Below, piece after piece: positions 7,904 through 16,953 of a DNA stretch of 64,000 nucleotides (the stretch's first letter is position 1; every line of letters starts with the position of its first letter). A program made the position numbers and the translations under genes. Origin of the DNA: Herbinix sp. (lineage in GTDB: Bacteria; Bacillota; Clostridia; Lachnospirales; Lachnospiraceae); contig JAQSYO010000002.1 in NCBI GenBank assembly GCA_029256105.1, positions 62,001 through 126,000 of the forward strand, given 5' to 3'. Below the pieces are notes generated by a model. The model made no database searches, had not been told where the DNA came from, and was given only the letters and a program-made list of their open reading frames with translations.

Positions 7904-10294
7904 ATGATTAAATTACGGCCGAAAAAGCTGAGTACATCATTTCTTTATCCAATTGTATTAACCGTATTTACAATTTTGATATTATTAACGATTTATGACG
8001 CATTACATAATAATAAGCATTTAATGAACCACTTAATTACGGATACAGATCAGTTATTAGATATCACATCAGCGACAGCAGTGGATGCCTTCTGGAATTA
8101 TAATGGCATCACCCTGTCTAAGATTGGTGATGAATTGGCGGATTATAAGGAAGTTGCTATGGTTAATATTTTGGATGAAAACGATCTGGTGGTGTATGAG
8201 GTAATTAAGGATGGGAAGGAGTATCAGCCGAAGTATTTACATCCAACCATTACTCGTGAAGTGTATAAAGATGATATTAAAATGGGTGAGATTCATATTA
8301 AAGTTACCACCTATTATCTTGACAAAGAAATTAAGGAAGACTTATTAATAGGCTTTACGAGAACAATTATTGTGATTTTATGTATATTGCTTCTAATTTT
8401 ACTTTTATCCCGCGATATTACAGCTTCCTTAGATAACGTAGCAGCAGGAGTAAAAGCCTTCGCAAATGGAGACAGGGGTAGCCGAATTGTTGTAAAAAAC
8501 AATCAAGAGATTGTACAATTAGCAAATCGAATTAACTATATGTTTGATATTATTGTGGAAACGGATATCAGACTGAAAGAGAATTACCTGACACTGCAGA
8601 ACAAAGAGGAGGCACTTCGTATTACTGAGGAGCGTTACCGTTATGCGGTGGAAGGCTCCAATGATGCGGTTTGGGATTGGAATTTATCCACCGATGAATA
8701 TTATGTTTCAGCAAGAGGCGCGCAGATGATTGGACTGTCTGAAAATGATATCACAAATCTACCAATATGGAGCTCCTTTATTCACCCACAGGATCAAATA
8801 CAATTTGAAAGCTTTATGGATAGTTTTAAGCATACTCCAGATACCCATCAACAAATTCAATTTCGTATGATTGGTGGAAAAGGTGATATACACTGGCTGT
8901 TTTGCAGAGGAAAAAGTATCCTTGACCAGGATAAACAAGTACTTCGTGTCTCGGGTTTTTATACGGATATCACAGAGCGCGTAAAAGCGGAAGAGGCAAT
9001 CAATCATCTGGCGTATTATGATGTTTTAACCGGATTACCGAATAGAGCGATGTTATTTGATCATATCAGTAAAATATTTATACAACATAATCCTTCAGAA
9101 AGAAGCGGAGCATTAATATTCATGGATATCGATGACTTCAAAACAATCAATGATACCAAAGGACATACGGTGGGTGACCAAGTACTGGTCAGTGTAGCAA
9201 AAGAACTGGAAACAGGAATTCTTTGTGACGCAATCGCAAGGATTGGCGGGGATGAATTTGTCATTGTGAAGAAAGATTGTGATATTAATCAAGTTAGCAA
9301 TCTTTCAAGTGATATTATAAATCTTATTCGAACACCAAGAATGATAAATGGCTATGAATTCAATCTATCCTGCAGTATGGGAATTGCTTTGTTCCCAGAG
9401 GATGGTACTGAAGTAGAGACGCTCCTTATGAAGGCAGATAGTGCTATGTATCAGGCGAAACTAATGGGAAAAGATCAATTCAAATTCTATGAACAAAGCA
9501 TCAATGACCTTATGGTTAAGAAAATTCAGATGCAGAATGAGATCAGGCAAGGAATAATAAAAAAGGAATTCCTTCTATATTATCAACCTCAAGTTGATAT
9601 GGTTACCGGTAAAGTGATAGGTGTGGAAGCTTTGGTACGATGGCAACACCCAGTACAAGGGTTGATACCGCCATTTCAGTTTATTGGATTAGCAGAAGAA
9701 ACAGGACTGATTATTCCTCTTGGTGAATATATCCTAAAAACAGCATGTAAACAGAGTGCTGAATGGGAGAGAGCAGGTTATAAGGATATATCGATGTCGG
9801 TTAATATTTCAGCAATGCAGATTAATAAGAAGAGCATCGTTCAGGATATATTACGCATTTTGAAGGAAATGAATATGAAACCCGAGCTTTTAATACTGGA
9901 AATAACAGAAAGTATTGCCATGGAGAATATTGAACATACGTTGGAAGTAATGAACAGCTTAAAGCAGAAGGGAATCACTTTTTCCCTGGATGATTTCGGA
10001 ACCGGTTATTCCTCACTTAATTACCTAAAGAATATTCCAATTAATCATGTCAAAATCGATAAGCAGTTTGTTCAAAGTCTTCATAAACAAATGTTTGAAG
10101 AAATTGTCGTGAAAGCTATTATAGATATAGCACATTCCATGGATCTTGTTGTTGTCGCAGAGGGTATCGAAACGCTGGAACAGAGGGAAACACTTATTAA
10201 ATATCAATGTGATTTGGCGCAGGGCTATTATTTTAGCAGACCGCTGCCAAAACTGGAAGTGGAAGCTATCTTGATGAATACTCTTCCAAAATGA
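7904..10294 (+). CDS. Membrane PAS-GGDEF-EAL protein (c-di-GMP turnover)
   Basis: ATG 7904 is preferred over ATG 7895, since GGAGG (7890-7894) abuts the earlier ATG but is 9 nt from the later one; 796 residues. Order (numbered from 7895): membrane helix about 14-35, extracytoplasmic sensor about 36-150, second helix 152-172, HAMP-like linker 173-225, PAS with PAC-like end about 245-365, GGDEF about 370-530, EAL about 545-795. The GGDEF motif is intact (RIGGDEFVIV), as are EAL (VEALVRWQHP) and the downstream DDFGTGYSSL loop, so both cyclase and phosphodiesterase activities are possible. It is encoded just after a binding-protein lipoprotein, suggesting ligand-controlled c-di-GMP signalling. 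Which activity dominates cannot be read from sequence. Confidence 0.93.
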   Translation: MIKLRPKKLSTSFLYPIVLTVFTILILLTIYDALHNNKHLMNHLITDTDQLLDITSATAVDAFWNYNGITLSKIGDELADYKEVAMVNILDENDLVVYEVIKDGKEYQPKYLHPTITREVYKDDIKMGEIHIKVTTYYLDKEIKEDLLIGFTRTIIVILCILLLILLLSRDITASLDNVAAGVKAFANGDRGSRIVVKNNQEIVQLANRINYMFDIIVETDIRLKENYLTLQNKEEALRITEERYRYAVEGSNDAVWDWNLSTDEYYVSARGAQMIGLSENDITNLPIWSSFIHPQDQIQFESFMDSFKHTPDTHQQIQFRMIGGKGDIHWLFCRGKSILDQDKQVLRVSGFYTDITERVKAEEAINHLAYYDVLTGLPNRAMLFDHISKIFIQHNPSERSGALIFMDIDDFKTINDTKGHTVGDQVLVSVAKELETGILCDAIARIGGDEFVIVKKDCDINQVSNLSSDIINLIRTPRMINGYEFNLSCSMGIALFPEDGTEVETLLMKADSAMYQAKLMGKDQFKFYEQSINDLMVKKIQMQNEIRQGIIKKEFLLYYQPQVDMVTGKVIGVEALVRWQHPVQGLIPPFQFIGLAEETGLIIPLGEYILKTACKQSAEWERAGYKDISMSVNISAMQINKKSIVQDILRILKEMNMKPELLILEITESIAMENIEHTLEVMNSLKQKGITFSLDDFGTGYSSLNYLKNIPINHVKIDKQFVQSLHKQMFEEIVVKAIIDIAHSMDLVVVAEGIETLEQRETLIKYQCDLAQGYYFSRPLPKLEVEAILMNTLPK

Positions 10295-10375
10295 CCTTTA
10301 CAATGAAAGATTATAATGCTATTATAATGAATTAAAATTATACTAGGATGGCATTGTTATAAGGGGGATAGTGAG

Positions 10376-11086
10376 ATGAATTCAGTAACTAATATTGGTA
10401 TAATTGGTGATTATGATGGACGTCCGTCGCATATTGCTACGGAGGAAGCTATTAAACACTCTGCTAGCAAATTAGGATTAACAGTAGAAACAAAATGGCT
10501 ATCAACGGATTCGTTGGAAGATGAAGCAGGACAAAAATTAAGCAATTTTGATGGATTATGGTGTGCACCCGGAAGCCCATATAAAAGTATGCTGGGAGCA
10601 ATTAATGCAATCAGATTTGCTAGAGAAAACAATTATCCGTTTATTGGTACTTGCGGAGGTTTTCAACACGCTGTCATAGAGTATGCACGGAATGTATTGC
10701 AAATCAAAGATATTAAAGATGATTTCGACCCGTATTCTCCCAATTTATTTATAGCCGCACTATCGTGTTCTCTGGTAGGACAAACAAGACAGATTACGAT
10801 TGCTAAAGACTCAAAAATATACGATGTTTATGGTTCTTCAGAAATTGAAGAAAAATATAATTGTAATTTTGGCTTGGATAAAGGATTCCAAATCACTCTT
10901 AACGAAAATGGTTTCAAGGTGATCGGTACCGATGAGGATGGGGAAGCACGAATTATGTATTTAGAGCAAAATGATTTTTATGTAGCAACCTTGTTCCAGC
11001 CACAATTAAGTTCTACATATGAAACTCCGCATCCCCTTATTTCAGAATATTTATCTTATGCGAAGAATCACAATAGGAATAAATAG
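10376..11086 (+). CDS. CTP-synthase C-terminal-like glutamine amidotransferase homologue
   Basis: This 236-residue stand-alone class I glutamine-amidotransferase-like protein has start ATG 10376 behind AAGGGGGA. It resembles the family annotated as CTP synthase C-terminal region-related (seleno)protein: NIGIIGDYDGRPSHIATEEA, DGLWCAPGSPY and GTCGGFQHAV with the candidate nucleophile Cys93. The usual catalytic His-Pro-Glu is replaced by Gln-Pro-Gln (LFQPQLSS). As far as I recall, His is also absent in other members (FQPE), so this is probably a family trait rather than decay. The CTP synthase synthetase domain is absent. Its reaction is unknown. Its position between the c-di-GMP gene and the valS leader gives no functional hint. 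Confidence 0.75.
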   Translation: MNSVTNIGIIGDYDGRPSHIATEEAIKHSASKLGLTVETKWLSTDSLEDEAGQKLSNFDGLWCAPGSPYKSMLGAINAIRFARENNYPFIGTCGGFQHAVIEYARNVLQIKDIKDDFDPYSPNLFIAALSCSLVGQTRQITIAKDSKIYDVYGSSEIEEKYNCNFGLDKGFQITLNENGFKVIGTDEDGEARIMYLEQNDFYVATLFQPQLSSTYETPHPLISEYLSYAKNHNRNK

Positions 11087-11321
11087 TAATGAAAGATTAT
11101 TTGAATGGCTTGATATGAAAGCAGATTGGAAACCACAAAATCTAGAAGCTGATTATACATTACCTGAGATTTCAATTCCCTTTCGAACGATTAGAAAGTG
11201 TAGCATAGACACAGAACTTAATAACATGAAATTATTACTAAAATAAATTTTCATATACAAAACAAAAAATTAGAAGATTTTATCACTTCTATGAAAATTT
11301 ATCCTATCTATGAAAAACCCC

Positions 11322-11350
11322 TTGACAATATTCAAAACATTGCATAGTAT
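11322..11350 (+). promoter_or_regulatory. Sigma-A type promoter of the valS T-box leader
   Basis: TTGACA (11322-11327) and TAGTAT (11345-11350) are separated by 17 bp, immediately upstream of the T-box leader. Confidence 0.75.
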
Positions 11351-11385
11351 AGAACTAATATTTTATAATGAAAAATGTATTGATG

Positions 11386-11620
11386 GAGAGGATTAGATAA
11401 GAGAAGCTTATCAGAGAGGACCACTCACCGGCTGAGAGGTGGTCTAAAGCAAACTTATTGAAGGTAGCTCCTGAACAACATTTCTGAACCCATATAGGTG
11501 CGTAGGAAATGTCGGGAAGTCCCGTTACAGACTTAGAGTTGACCTATTTTTTTGCAATCATAGGTCATAAATAAAGGTGGTACCACGGTTCTTCGTCCTT
11601 TTCGACGAGGAACCTTTTTT
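11386..11620 (+). promoter_or_regulatory. T-box leader, probably valine-specific
   Basis: The canonical T-box sequence AAAGGTGGTACCACG lies at 11573-11587. It is followed by a terminator hairpin (GGTTCTTCGTC … GACGAGGAACC, then TTTTTT, 11587-11620) that competes with the antiterminator. Stem I is recognisable from AGAGAGGACCACTC… to …CTCCTGAAC, and the segment GAAGGTAGCTCCTGAA matches the usual specifier-loop layout with GUA (Val) as specifier. This agrees with valS downstream. Uncharged tRNA-Val is expected to stabilise the antiterminator and allow read-through. Confidence 0.93.
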
Positions 11621-11666
11621 ATGTAAAAAAGTAAGAGTACTATAATATTATGATTTAATTAAAAAA

Positions 11667-11736
11667 GTTAACTTATTATATTGATTTTTGTAAATAGTTA
11701 GCTTATTACAATTTAGTTAATAACTAACTTATTATA
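11667..11736 (+). repeat. Three spaced copies of a 14-bp AT-rich repeat in the valS leader
   Basis: GTTAACTTATTATA (11667), GTTAGCTTATTACA (11697) and a copy starting CTAACTTATTATA (about 11723) recur at about 26-30 bp spacing, between the T-box terminator and valS. No gene is visible in this stretch (11621-11879). Confidence 0.55.
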
Positions 11737-11879
11737 GTTATGTAATTGCAACCATCACAAAAACACTGACCAACCAGTGGAAGTTCTTTTTCTAATGCAA
11801 GACTCCCACATAGATACGCTGTTGTTTGTTGTATAAAGAGTTACAAGCTACAATTTTTAGTAAATCCCTTCAATACACA

Positions 11880-12107
11880 GGTACTTTGGTAACGATACTA
11901 TATTTGTATGACTTAACAATTTTCCTAGTAACACTTGCTTCGAGCTTGGAGCGTCAAGTCAGGAAAATGTCCATGGATGGACATTTTAGGAGTGTGCGAC
12001 ATGGATGTCGCTACACTCCGACTGACTGCTTTAGCTCCAAGCTCGATGCTAGTGTTACTTGAAAAATTATAATCGGAAGGAAAATATAGTATCGTTACCA
12101 AAGTACC
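11880..12107. repeat. 228-bp branched palindromic element between T-box and valS
   Basis: The outer arms 11880-11905 and 12082-12107 are perfect 26-bp inverted repeats. A second pair, 11928-11952 and 12034-12058, matches over 25 bp with two differences. AGTCAG/CTGACT forms a further closing stem, and inside are two hairpins, AAAATGTCCA…TGGACATTTT and GGAGTGTGCGAC…GTCGCTACACTCC, both with an ATGGAT loop. As RNA or cruciform DNA this makes a long stem ending in two branches. Short open frames on both strands here are by-products of the symmetry. It resembles a non-autonomous palindromic mobile element, but no target duplication is obvious. Confidence 0.85.
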
Positions 12108-12181
12108 GTCCCTAGAATGAACACCTAAATCATTTAAATTAATATTCAATAATAATCAACACCACGAAAGGAAGTAACCCC

Positions 12182-14842
12182 ATGGAAAAAGAACTAGCAA
12201 AAACCTATGACCCCAAAGACATCGAAGAGAGGCTTTATCAAAAATGGCAGGATAAAAACTATTTTCACGCAGAAGTCGATCGTTCAAAGAAGCCCTTCAC
12301 GATTGTGATTCCCCCGCCGAACATTACGGGTCAGCTTCATATGGGCCATGCATTAGATAATACCATGCAGGATATCCTAATCCGTTTTAAGAGAATGCAG
12401 GGCTTCAATACGCTCTGGCAACCAGGAACTGACCATGCCAGTATCGCAACCGAAGTAAAGATCATTGAACAGCTAAAGAAGGAAGGCATAGATAAGGAAT
12501 CCCTCGGAAGAGAAGGTTTTCTCGAGAGAGCTTGGCAGTGGAAGGAAGAGTATGGTGGTAGAATTATATCGCAATTAAAGAAGCTTGGTTCCTCCTGTGA
12601 TTGGGAAAGAGAACGTTTCACGATGGATCAAGGCTGCTCAGAAGCAGTAAATGAAGTATTTGTCAAGCTTTATAAGGAAGGCTACATTTATAAAGGCTCC
12701 AGAATAATTAACTGGTGTCCAATATGCCAGACCTCTATATCGGATGCAGAGGTGGAGCATGAAGAGCAGGCAGGACATTTCTGGCATATTAAGTATCCAA
12801 TTGTTGGAGAAGAAGGCTATGTTGAAGTTGCAACCACTAGGCCGGAGACTATGCTTGGTGATACGGCAGTAGCTGTTCATCCGGATGATGAGAGATATCA
12901 ACATTTAATTGGCAAGATGGTATTATTGCCATTGATGAACAAAGAAATCCCAGTAGTTGCAGATCATTATGTTGACAAGGATTTTGGTACCGGCGTAGTA
13001 AAGATTACACCTGCTCATGACCCGAATGACTTTGAAGTTGGTAAGAGACATAACCTTCCGGAAATCAATATCATGAATGATGATGCAACCATCAATGAAA
13101 ATGGTGGTAAGTATGCTGGAATGGATCGCTACGAAGCACGTAAAGTAATGGTTAAGGAACTACAGGAAATGGGTCTTTTAGTTAAGATCGAAGACCATGT
13201 TCATAATGTAGGGACCCATGACCGTTGCCATACTACAGTAGAGCCTTTAATTAAGAAGCAATGGTTTGTTAAGATGGAAGAGTTGATTAAACCAGCAATT
13301 TATGGTGTAAAGACAGGTGATATTCAGTTTGTACCACAACGTTTTGACAAGATATATTTAAATTGGGCAGAAAATATCAGAGACTGGTGTATCTCCAGAC
13401 AACTTTGGTGGGGTCATAGAATTCCGGCATTTTATTGTAATGAATGTGGTGAAGTTACGATTGCAAAAGATATGCCAGACGCTTGCACGAAATGTGGTCA
13501 TACGCATTTCACGCAGGATGAGGATACACTGGATACATGGTTTAGCTCTGCGTTATGGCCATTTTCAACACTCGGTTGGCCGGAGAAGACAGAGGATTTG
13601 GACTATTTCTACCCAACCGATGTATTGGTAACTGGATACGATATTATAACCTTCTGGGTACTACGAATGGTATTCTCAGGTTACGCTCAAATGGGAAAGA
13701 AGCCTTTCAGTAAGGTATTAATTCATGGACTGGTTCGAGATTCTCAAGGTCGTAAGATGAGTAAGTCCCTTGGTAACGGTATTGATCCACTCGAAGTAAT
13801 TGATAAATACGGCGCAGATGCACTTCGCTTCTCCTTAATCACTGGCAATGCACCTGGCAATGATATGCGTTTTTATTGGGAGAAGGTAGAATCGAGCAGA
13901 AACTTTGCGAATAAGGTATGGAATGCCTCCCGTTTCATTATGATGAACTTGGAAAAAGCTACAATCAACGAAACCATCGACGAGAAGCTCCTGACCGTCG
14001 CTGACAAATGGATTCTCTCGAAGGTAAATACTTTAGTTACTGAAGCTACCGAGAATCTGGAAGGTTTTGATCTTGGCATTGCAGTTCAGAAGATTTATGA
14101 TTTCATCTGGGAAGAATTCTGTGACTGGTACATCGAGATGGTGAAACCAAGACTTTACAGCGAAACAGATGAGACAAAAGCTGCAGCATTATGGACCTTG
14201 AAGCATGTACTTGTTACCTCCTTAAAGTTATTACATCCATGTATGCCCTTTGTTACAGAGGAAATCTTCTGTACACTTCAGGAAATGTTAGGACACAAGG
14301 AAGCTGACTCCATAATGGTTTCCGATTGGCCAGTATATAATGATAAATTCGAATATACAAAAGAGACCGAAGCGGTAGAACTTATTAAGGAAGCGGTTAA
14401 GGGCATCCGTAATGTTCGCTCAGAAATGAATGTTCCGCCGAGCAGAAAGGCTGCAGTAATCGTAGTTTCAGAAAGTGATAAAGTAAGAGAAATCTTCACT
14501 GACAGTAAGATATTCTTTGCTACACTCGGTTATGCGAATGAAGTTCTAATTCAAAACGACAAAGCAGGAATACCGGAGGATGCTGTATCCACTGTTATCG
14601 CAGGTGCAGTAATCTACATTCCATTTGCTGATTTGGTGGATATCGAGAAGGAGATCGAACGTCTTCAAAAGGAGAAGGAACGTCTTGAAGGCGAACTTAA
14701 ACGTGTTAAGGGAATGTTGGCGAATGAGAGCTTTGTTAGTAAGGCGCCTGAAAGCAAGTTGGTAGAAGAACGTGCGAAGCTAGATAAATATACCGATATG
14801 ATGCAACAAGTAGTGGAAAGATTGGAGTATCTCAGTAAATAA
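12182..14842 (+). CDS. valS: Valyl-tRNA synthetase
   Basis: This 886-residue class I aminoacyl-tRNA synthetase charges tRNA-Val in the cytoplasm. Visible signatures are [14 protein letters not shown] with the HIGH-type motif HMGH at 53-56, the CP1 editing domain ([21 protein letters not shown] … [19 protein letters not shown]), the zinc-type Cys clusters ([16 protein letters not shown] … CTKCGH), KMSKS ([12 protein letters not shown], about 525), an anticodon-binding helical domain and a C-terminal coiled-coil arm (about 815-885). Length is typical. ATG 12182 follows AAAGGAAG. Expression should be controlled by the upstream T-box, although 561 bp separate the T-box terminator from the start codon. 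Confidence 0.98.
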   Translation: MEKELAKTYDPKDIEERLYQKWQDKNYFHAEVDRSKKPFTIVIPPPNITGQLHMGHALDNTMQDILIRFKRMQGFNTLWQPGTDHASIATEVKIIEQLKKEGIDKESLGREGFLERAWQWKEEYGGRIISQLKKLGSSCDWERERFTMDQGCSEAVNEVFVKLYKEGYIYKGSRIINWCPICQTSISDAEVEHEEQAGHFWHIKYPIVGEEGYVEVATTRPETMLGDTAVAVHPDDERYQHLIGKMVLLPLMNKEIPVVADHYVDKDFGTGVVKITPAHDPNDFEVGKRHNLPEINIMNDDATINENGGKYAGMDRYEARKVMVKELQEMGLLVKIEDHVHNVGTHDRCHTTVEPLIKKQWFVKMEELIKPAIYGVKTGDIQFVPQRFDKIYLNWAENIRDWCISRQLWWGHRIPAFYCNECGEVTIAKDMPDACTKCGHTHFTQDEDTLDTWFSSALWPFSTLGWPEKTEDLDYFYPTDVLVTGYDIITFWVLRMVFSGYAQMGKKPFSKVLIHGLVRDSQGRKMSKSLGNGIDPLEVIDKYGADALRFSLITGNAPGNDMRFYWEKVESSRNFANKVWNASRFIMMNLEKATINETIDEKLLTVADKWILSKVNTLVTEATENLEGFDLGIAVQKIYDFIWEEFCDWYIEMVKPRLYSETDETKAAALWTLKHVLVTSLKLLHPCMPFVTEEIFCTLQEMLGHKEADSIMVSDWPVYNDKFEYTKETEAVELIKEAVKGIRNVRSEMNVPPSRKAAVIVVSESDKVREIFTDSKIFFATLGYANEVLIQNDKAGIPEDAVSTVIAGAVIYIPFADLVDIEKEIERLQKEKERLEGELKRVKGMLANESFVSKAPESKLVEERAKLDKYTDMMQQVVERLEYLSK

Positions 14843-14968
14843 TGCATTTTATAGTGGAAAATAACCATAAAAAATCTAAATATATTTTATAATTTGTGCA
14901 AAATGTCAATAGAAAAAATTGGAAATAAGAATCCCATAGCAATAACAGATATAAACCAAAAGAAACCA

Positions 14969-14997
14969 TTGACATTATTAAGCTTTATTGATAGACT
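14969..14997 (+). promoter_or_regulatory. Promoter of the PTS antiterminator gene
   Basis: TTGACA (14969-14974), a 17-bp spacer and TAGACT (14992-14997) stand just before the RAT/terminator switch. Confidence 0.7.
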
Positions 14998-15013
14998 ATA
15001 AATAAATATTGAT

Positions 15014-15041
15014 GGATTGTTACTGGACAGCAGGCAAAACC
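15014..15041 (+). promoter_or_regulatory. RAT (ribonucleic antiterminator) site
   Basis: GGATTGTTACTGGACAGCAGG followed by CAAAACC has the layout of BglG/LicT/GlcT-family RNA targets. Its 3' end overlaps the 5' arm of the terminator at 15040, so binding of the encoded protein would block termination. This predicts autoregulation by the gene it precedes. Confidence 0.88.
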
Positions 15042-15089
15042 AAATTTTGTGGAATACTTATATTATTCCATAGAGTTTGGTTTTTTTTT
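15040..15089 (+). terminator. Conditional terminator overlapping the RAT site
   Basis: CCAAATTTTGTGGAATA pairs with TATTCCATAGAGTTTGG and is followed by nine T. The first bases are shared with the RAT site, the usual mutually exclusive arrangement. Confidence 0.9.
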
Positions 15090-15100
15090 GAGGTGATAAG

Positions 15101-15946
15101 ATGCAGATAGAACGGATAATTAATAATAATGTGGTTAGCGCCATTGATCCCAAAGGGAAAGAAGTAATCGTTATGGGAAAAGGGATTGGATTTCATGCCA
15201 AACAAGGCAAGGAAATTGATCAAACTCTTATCGAGAAGATATTTTACTTGGGAAGTCAGACTGCAGTTGACAAATTCAAAGAATTAATTGAAAACCTGCC
15301 GCTAGAGCATATTAAAGTATCAAGCGACATCATCACTTATGCCAATAAGGTATTAAACCGAAAGTTAAATCCCAATATATATATTACTTTGACAGACCAC
15401 ATTAACTTTGCGATTGAACGATTTCTCCAAGGAATGATGTTTGATAATCCATTGATATGGGATGTGCAAAGATTGTACCGACAGGAATATTTAATCGGTG
15501 AATATTCAGTGGCATTGATTGATCAAAAAATTGGTGTAAAGCTTCCGGTGGATGAAGCAGCCTCTATCGCACTTCATATTGTTAATGCAGAATACAATAC
15601 GGTTATGAGTGAAACAATGAATATAACAAAGATGCTTCCCAATATCCTACAGGTTGTGAAGGAGGAATATGGGATTACATTAGTGGAACAATCACTCCAT
15701 TATGAGAGGTTTGTTTCTCATCTTAAATTATTGGTACAACGGGTTATTAAACGAGAACAATTAGATAATATTGATCTTGAATTTTGTACTATGGTACAAA
15801 ACATGTATCCGAAGGAATTCACGTGTAGCGAGAAAATAGCGGAATATCTGAAGGAACATTTCCAGGAGAGAATTGTAGCAGAAGAATTGGCAATGATGAC
15901 AATTCACATTAGACGCATAGTATTAGCAAGTCAAACAAAGAAATAG
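15101..15946 (+). CDS. BglG/GlcT-family transcriptional antiterminator
   Basis: This is a 281-residue RNA-binding antiterminator with start ATG 15101 after GAGGTGAT. The N-terminal about 60 residues are the CAT RNA-binding domain (MQIERIINNNVVSAIDPKGKEVIVMGKGIGF). Two PTS regulation domains follow, PRD1 about 65-170 (DHINFAIERF) and PRD2 about 175-281 (HLKLLVQRV … EKIAEYLKEHF … AEELAMMTIHIRRI), with conserved histidines as phosphorylation targets of HPr/EII. A RAT site precedes its own gene, and EIIA, HPr and glucose-type EIICB genes follow, so it probably senses flux through this transporter as GlcT does. Sugar specificity (glucose versus N-acetylglucosamine) is inferred. Confidence 0.93.
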   Translation: MQIERIINNNVVSAIDPKGKEVIVMGKGIGFHAKQGKEIDQTLIEKIFYLGSQTAVDKFKELIENLPLEHIKVSSDIITYANKVLNRKLNPNIYITLTDHINFAIERFLQGMMFDNPLIWDVQRLYRQEYLIGEYSVALIDQKIGVKLPVDEAASIALHIVNAEYNTVMSETMNITKMLPNILQVVKEEYGITLVEQSLHYERFVSHLKLLVQRVIKREQLDNIDLEFCTMVQNMYPKEFTCSEKIAEYLKEHFQERIVAEELAMMTIHIRRIVLASQTKK

Positions 15947-15958
15947 GAGGACATCAGG

Positions 15959-16453
15959 TTGAGTACATGGAAAGAAAAACTAGGTTTAGTAAAAGATAAG
16001 AATATGATTATATATTCACCAATCGAAGGAGAGGCATGTTCCTTAGATGAGGTCAATGATCCAGTATTCAAGGAGAAAATTCTGGGTGATGGAATAGCGA
16101 TTAAACCAAGTAAAGGGCAGGTACTGGCTCCGGTTGATGGTACAGTAGCTTTGCTATTTGAAACAAAACATGCGATTACCCTTCGTTCGGAACAAGGAGC
16201 AGAAGTATTAATTCATATAGGACTGGATACGGTTAATTTAAAAGGTGAATTTTTTACCGCTCATGTAAAGACAAATGATAGTGTGAAAACTGGCGATTTG
16301 CTCTTGGAATTTGATATGGATAAGATAAAAGCGGCTGGTTATGATTTGATTTCTCCCATCGTTATTTGCAACACTGCAGCGTATACCGAAATAATACCTC
16401 ATGCGGGGAATAGTGTAAAGCAGCTGGATAAGATTATTACAATAAAAAAATAG
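15959..16453 (+). CDS. crr: PTS EIIA component, glucose type
   Basis: This is a 164-residue cytoplasmic EIIA-Glc domain. The start is TTG 15959, 8 nt after GGAGG; no ATG fits the conserved N-terminus. The family core is clear: IYSPIEGEACSLDEV, GDGIAIKPSKGQVLAPVDGTV, HAITLRSEQGAEVLIHIGLDTV and KTGDLLLEFDMDKIKAAGYDLISPIVICN. His71 and His86 correspond to the catalytic pair of EIIA-Glc, with His86 (VLIHIG) the expected phospho-acceptor. It passes phosphate from HPr to the EIIB domain of the EIICB encoded further down. The gene begins 12 bp after the antiterminator stop and is followed by a multi-hairpin intergenic element. Confidence 0.95.
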   Translation: MSTWKEKLGLVKDKNMIIYSPIEGEACSLDEVNDPVFKEKILGDGIAIKPSKGQVLAPVDGTVALLFETKHAITLRSEQGAEVLIHIGLDTVNLKGEFFTAHVKTNDSVKTGDLLLEFDMDKIKAAGYDLISPIVICNTAAYTEIIPHAGNSVKQLDKIITIKK

Positions 16454-16584
16454 GCGACTATTCAGTCACAACGGTTCTTGCGAACCGATGCACACAATCC
16501 TCACACAAAATGTGAGACTTGGCGCTGAAATTCTAGGGTTTTGCTATGCAAAATACCTCGCGGCATTGGCGACTGTATAGTTAC
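16453..16584. repeat. Multi-hairpin intergenic element between EIIA and HPr genes
   Basis: Imperfect 19-bp direct repeats (GGCGACTATTCAGTCACAA at 16453, GGCGACTGTATAGTTACAA at 16568; 15 of 19 identical) bracket a run of hairpins: CGGTTC ttgc GAACCG, CTCACA caaaa TGTGAG and TTTTGC tat GCAAAA, the last nested in a CC/GG and GCG/CGC context. No reading frame crosses it. It starts on the last base of the EIIA stop codon. It may be a structured RNA, a processing or attenuation site, or a repeat-family member. Confidence 0.6.
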
Positions 16585-16640
16585 AAAAATAGATACTATA
16601 GATTAGTTAAAATAAGTTACAGAAAGGAGGAAAATATATT

Positions 16641-16898
16641 ATGAAGGAAATCAGTTATGTAATTACCGATGAAATAGGAATTCATGCAAGACCGGCCGGA
16701 TTATTGGTAAAGGCTGCAAGTAAATATAATTGTGATATAAGAATTAAAAAGGGCAGTTTAGAAAATGATGCAAAGAGTATCATTGGAGTAATGTCACTTG
16801 GTGTAAAAAAAGGTGAGGAAGTCACTCTTAGCTTCAGCGGCACAGATGAAGTAGAGGCCTCAGAATCAATCAGAACTTTTTTGTTAGAAAACTTATAA
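16641..16898 (+). CDS. ptsH: HPr phosphocarrier protein
   Basis: This 85-residue PTS carrier has ATG 16641 after AAAGGAGG. His15 (GIHARPAG), the EI-phosphorylated residue, and Ser46 (AKSIIGVMSL), the HPr kinase/phosphorylase target of Gram-positives, are both present, so it can serve sugar transport and catabolite repression. Length is standard. Unusually, it lies inside the glucose PTS operon between EIIA and EIICB genes rather than next to ptsI, which follows about 1.7 kb later behind its own promoter. Confidence 0.97.
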   Translation: MKEISYVITDEIGIHARPAGLLVKAASKYNCDIRIKKGSLENDAKSIIGVMSLGVKKGEEVTLSFSGTDEVEASESIRTFLLENL

Positions 16899-16953
16899 AA
16901 AAGTTAAACTAGCTGCACGATGATGTAGCAAAATAAAAGGAGGAGTTATTACT

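Noticed and set aside
11019-11246. 75-codon plus-strand frame overlapping the end of the amidotransferase-like gene
   Set aside because: Its first third is an out-of-frame shadow. The rest (NERLFEWLDMKADWKPQ…) looks somewhat protein-like and could be a gene fragment, but there is no start with an SD and no recognised family.
11826-12149. Two open frames of 74-78 codons on opposite strands upstream of valS
   Set aside because: Both lie largely in the long palindrome and mirror each other; neither has a ribosome binding site or protein-like conservation pattern.
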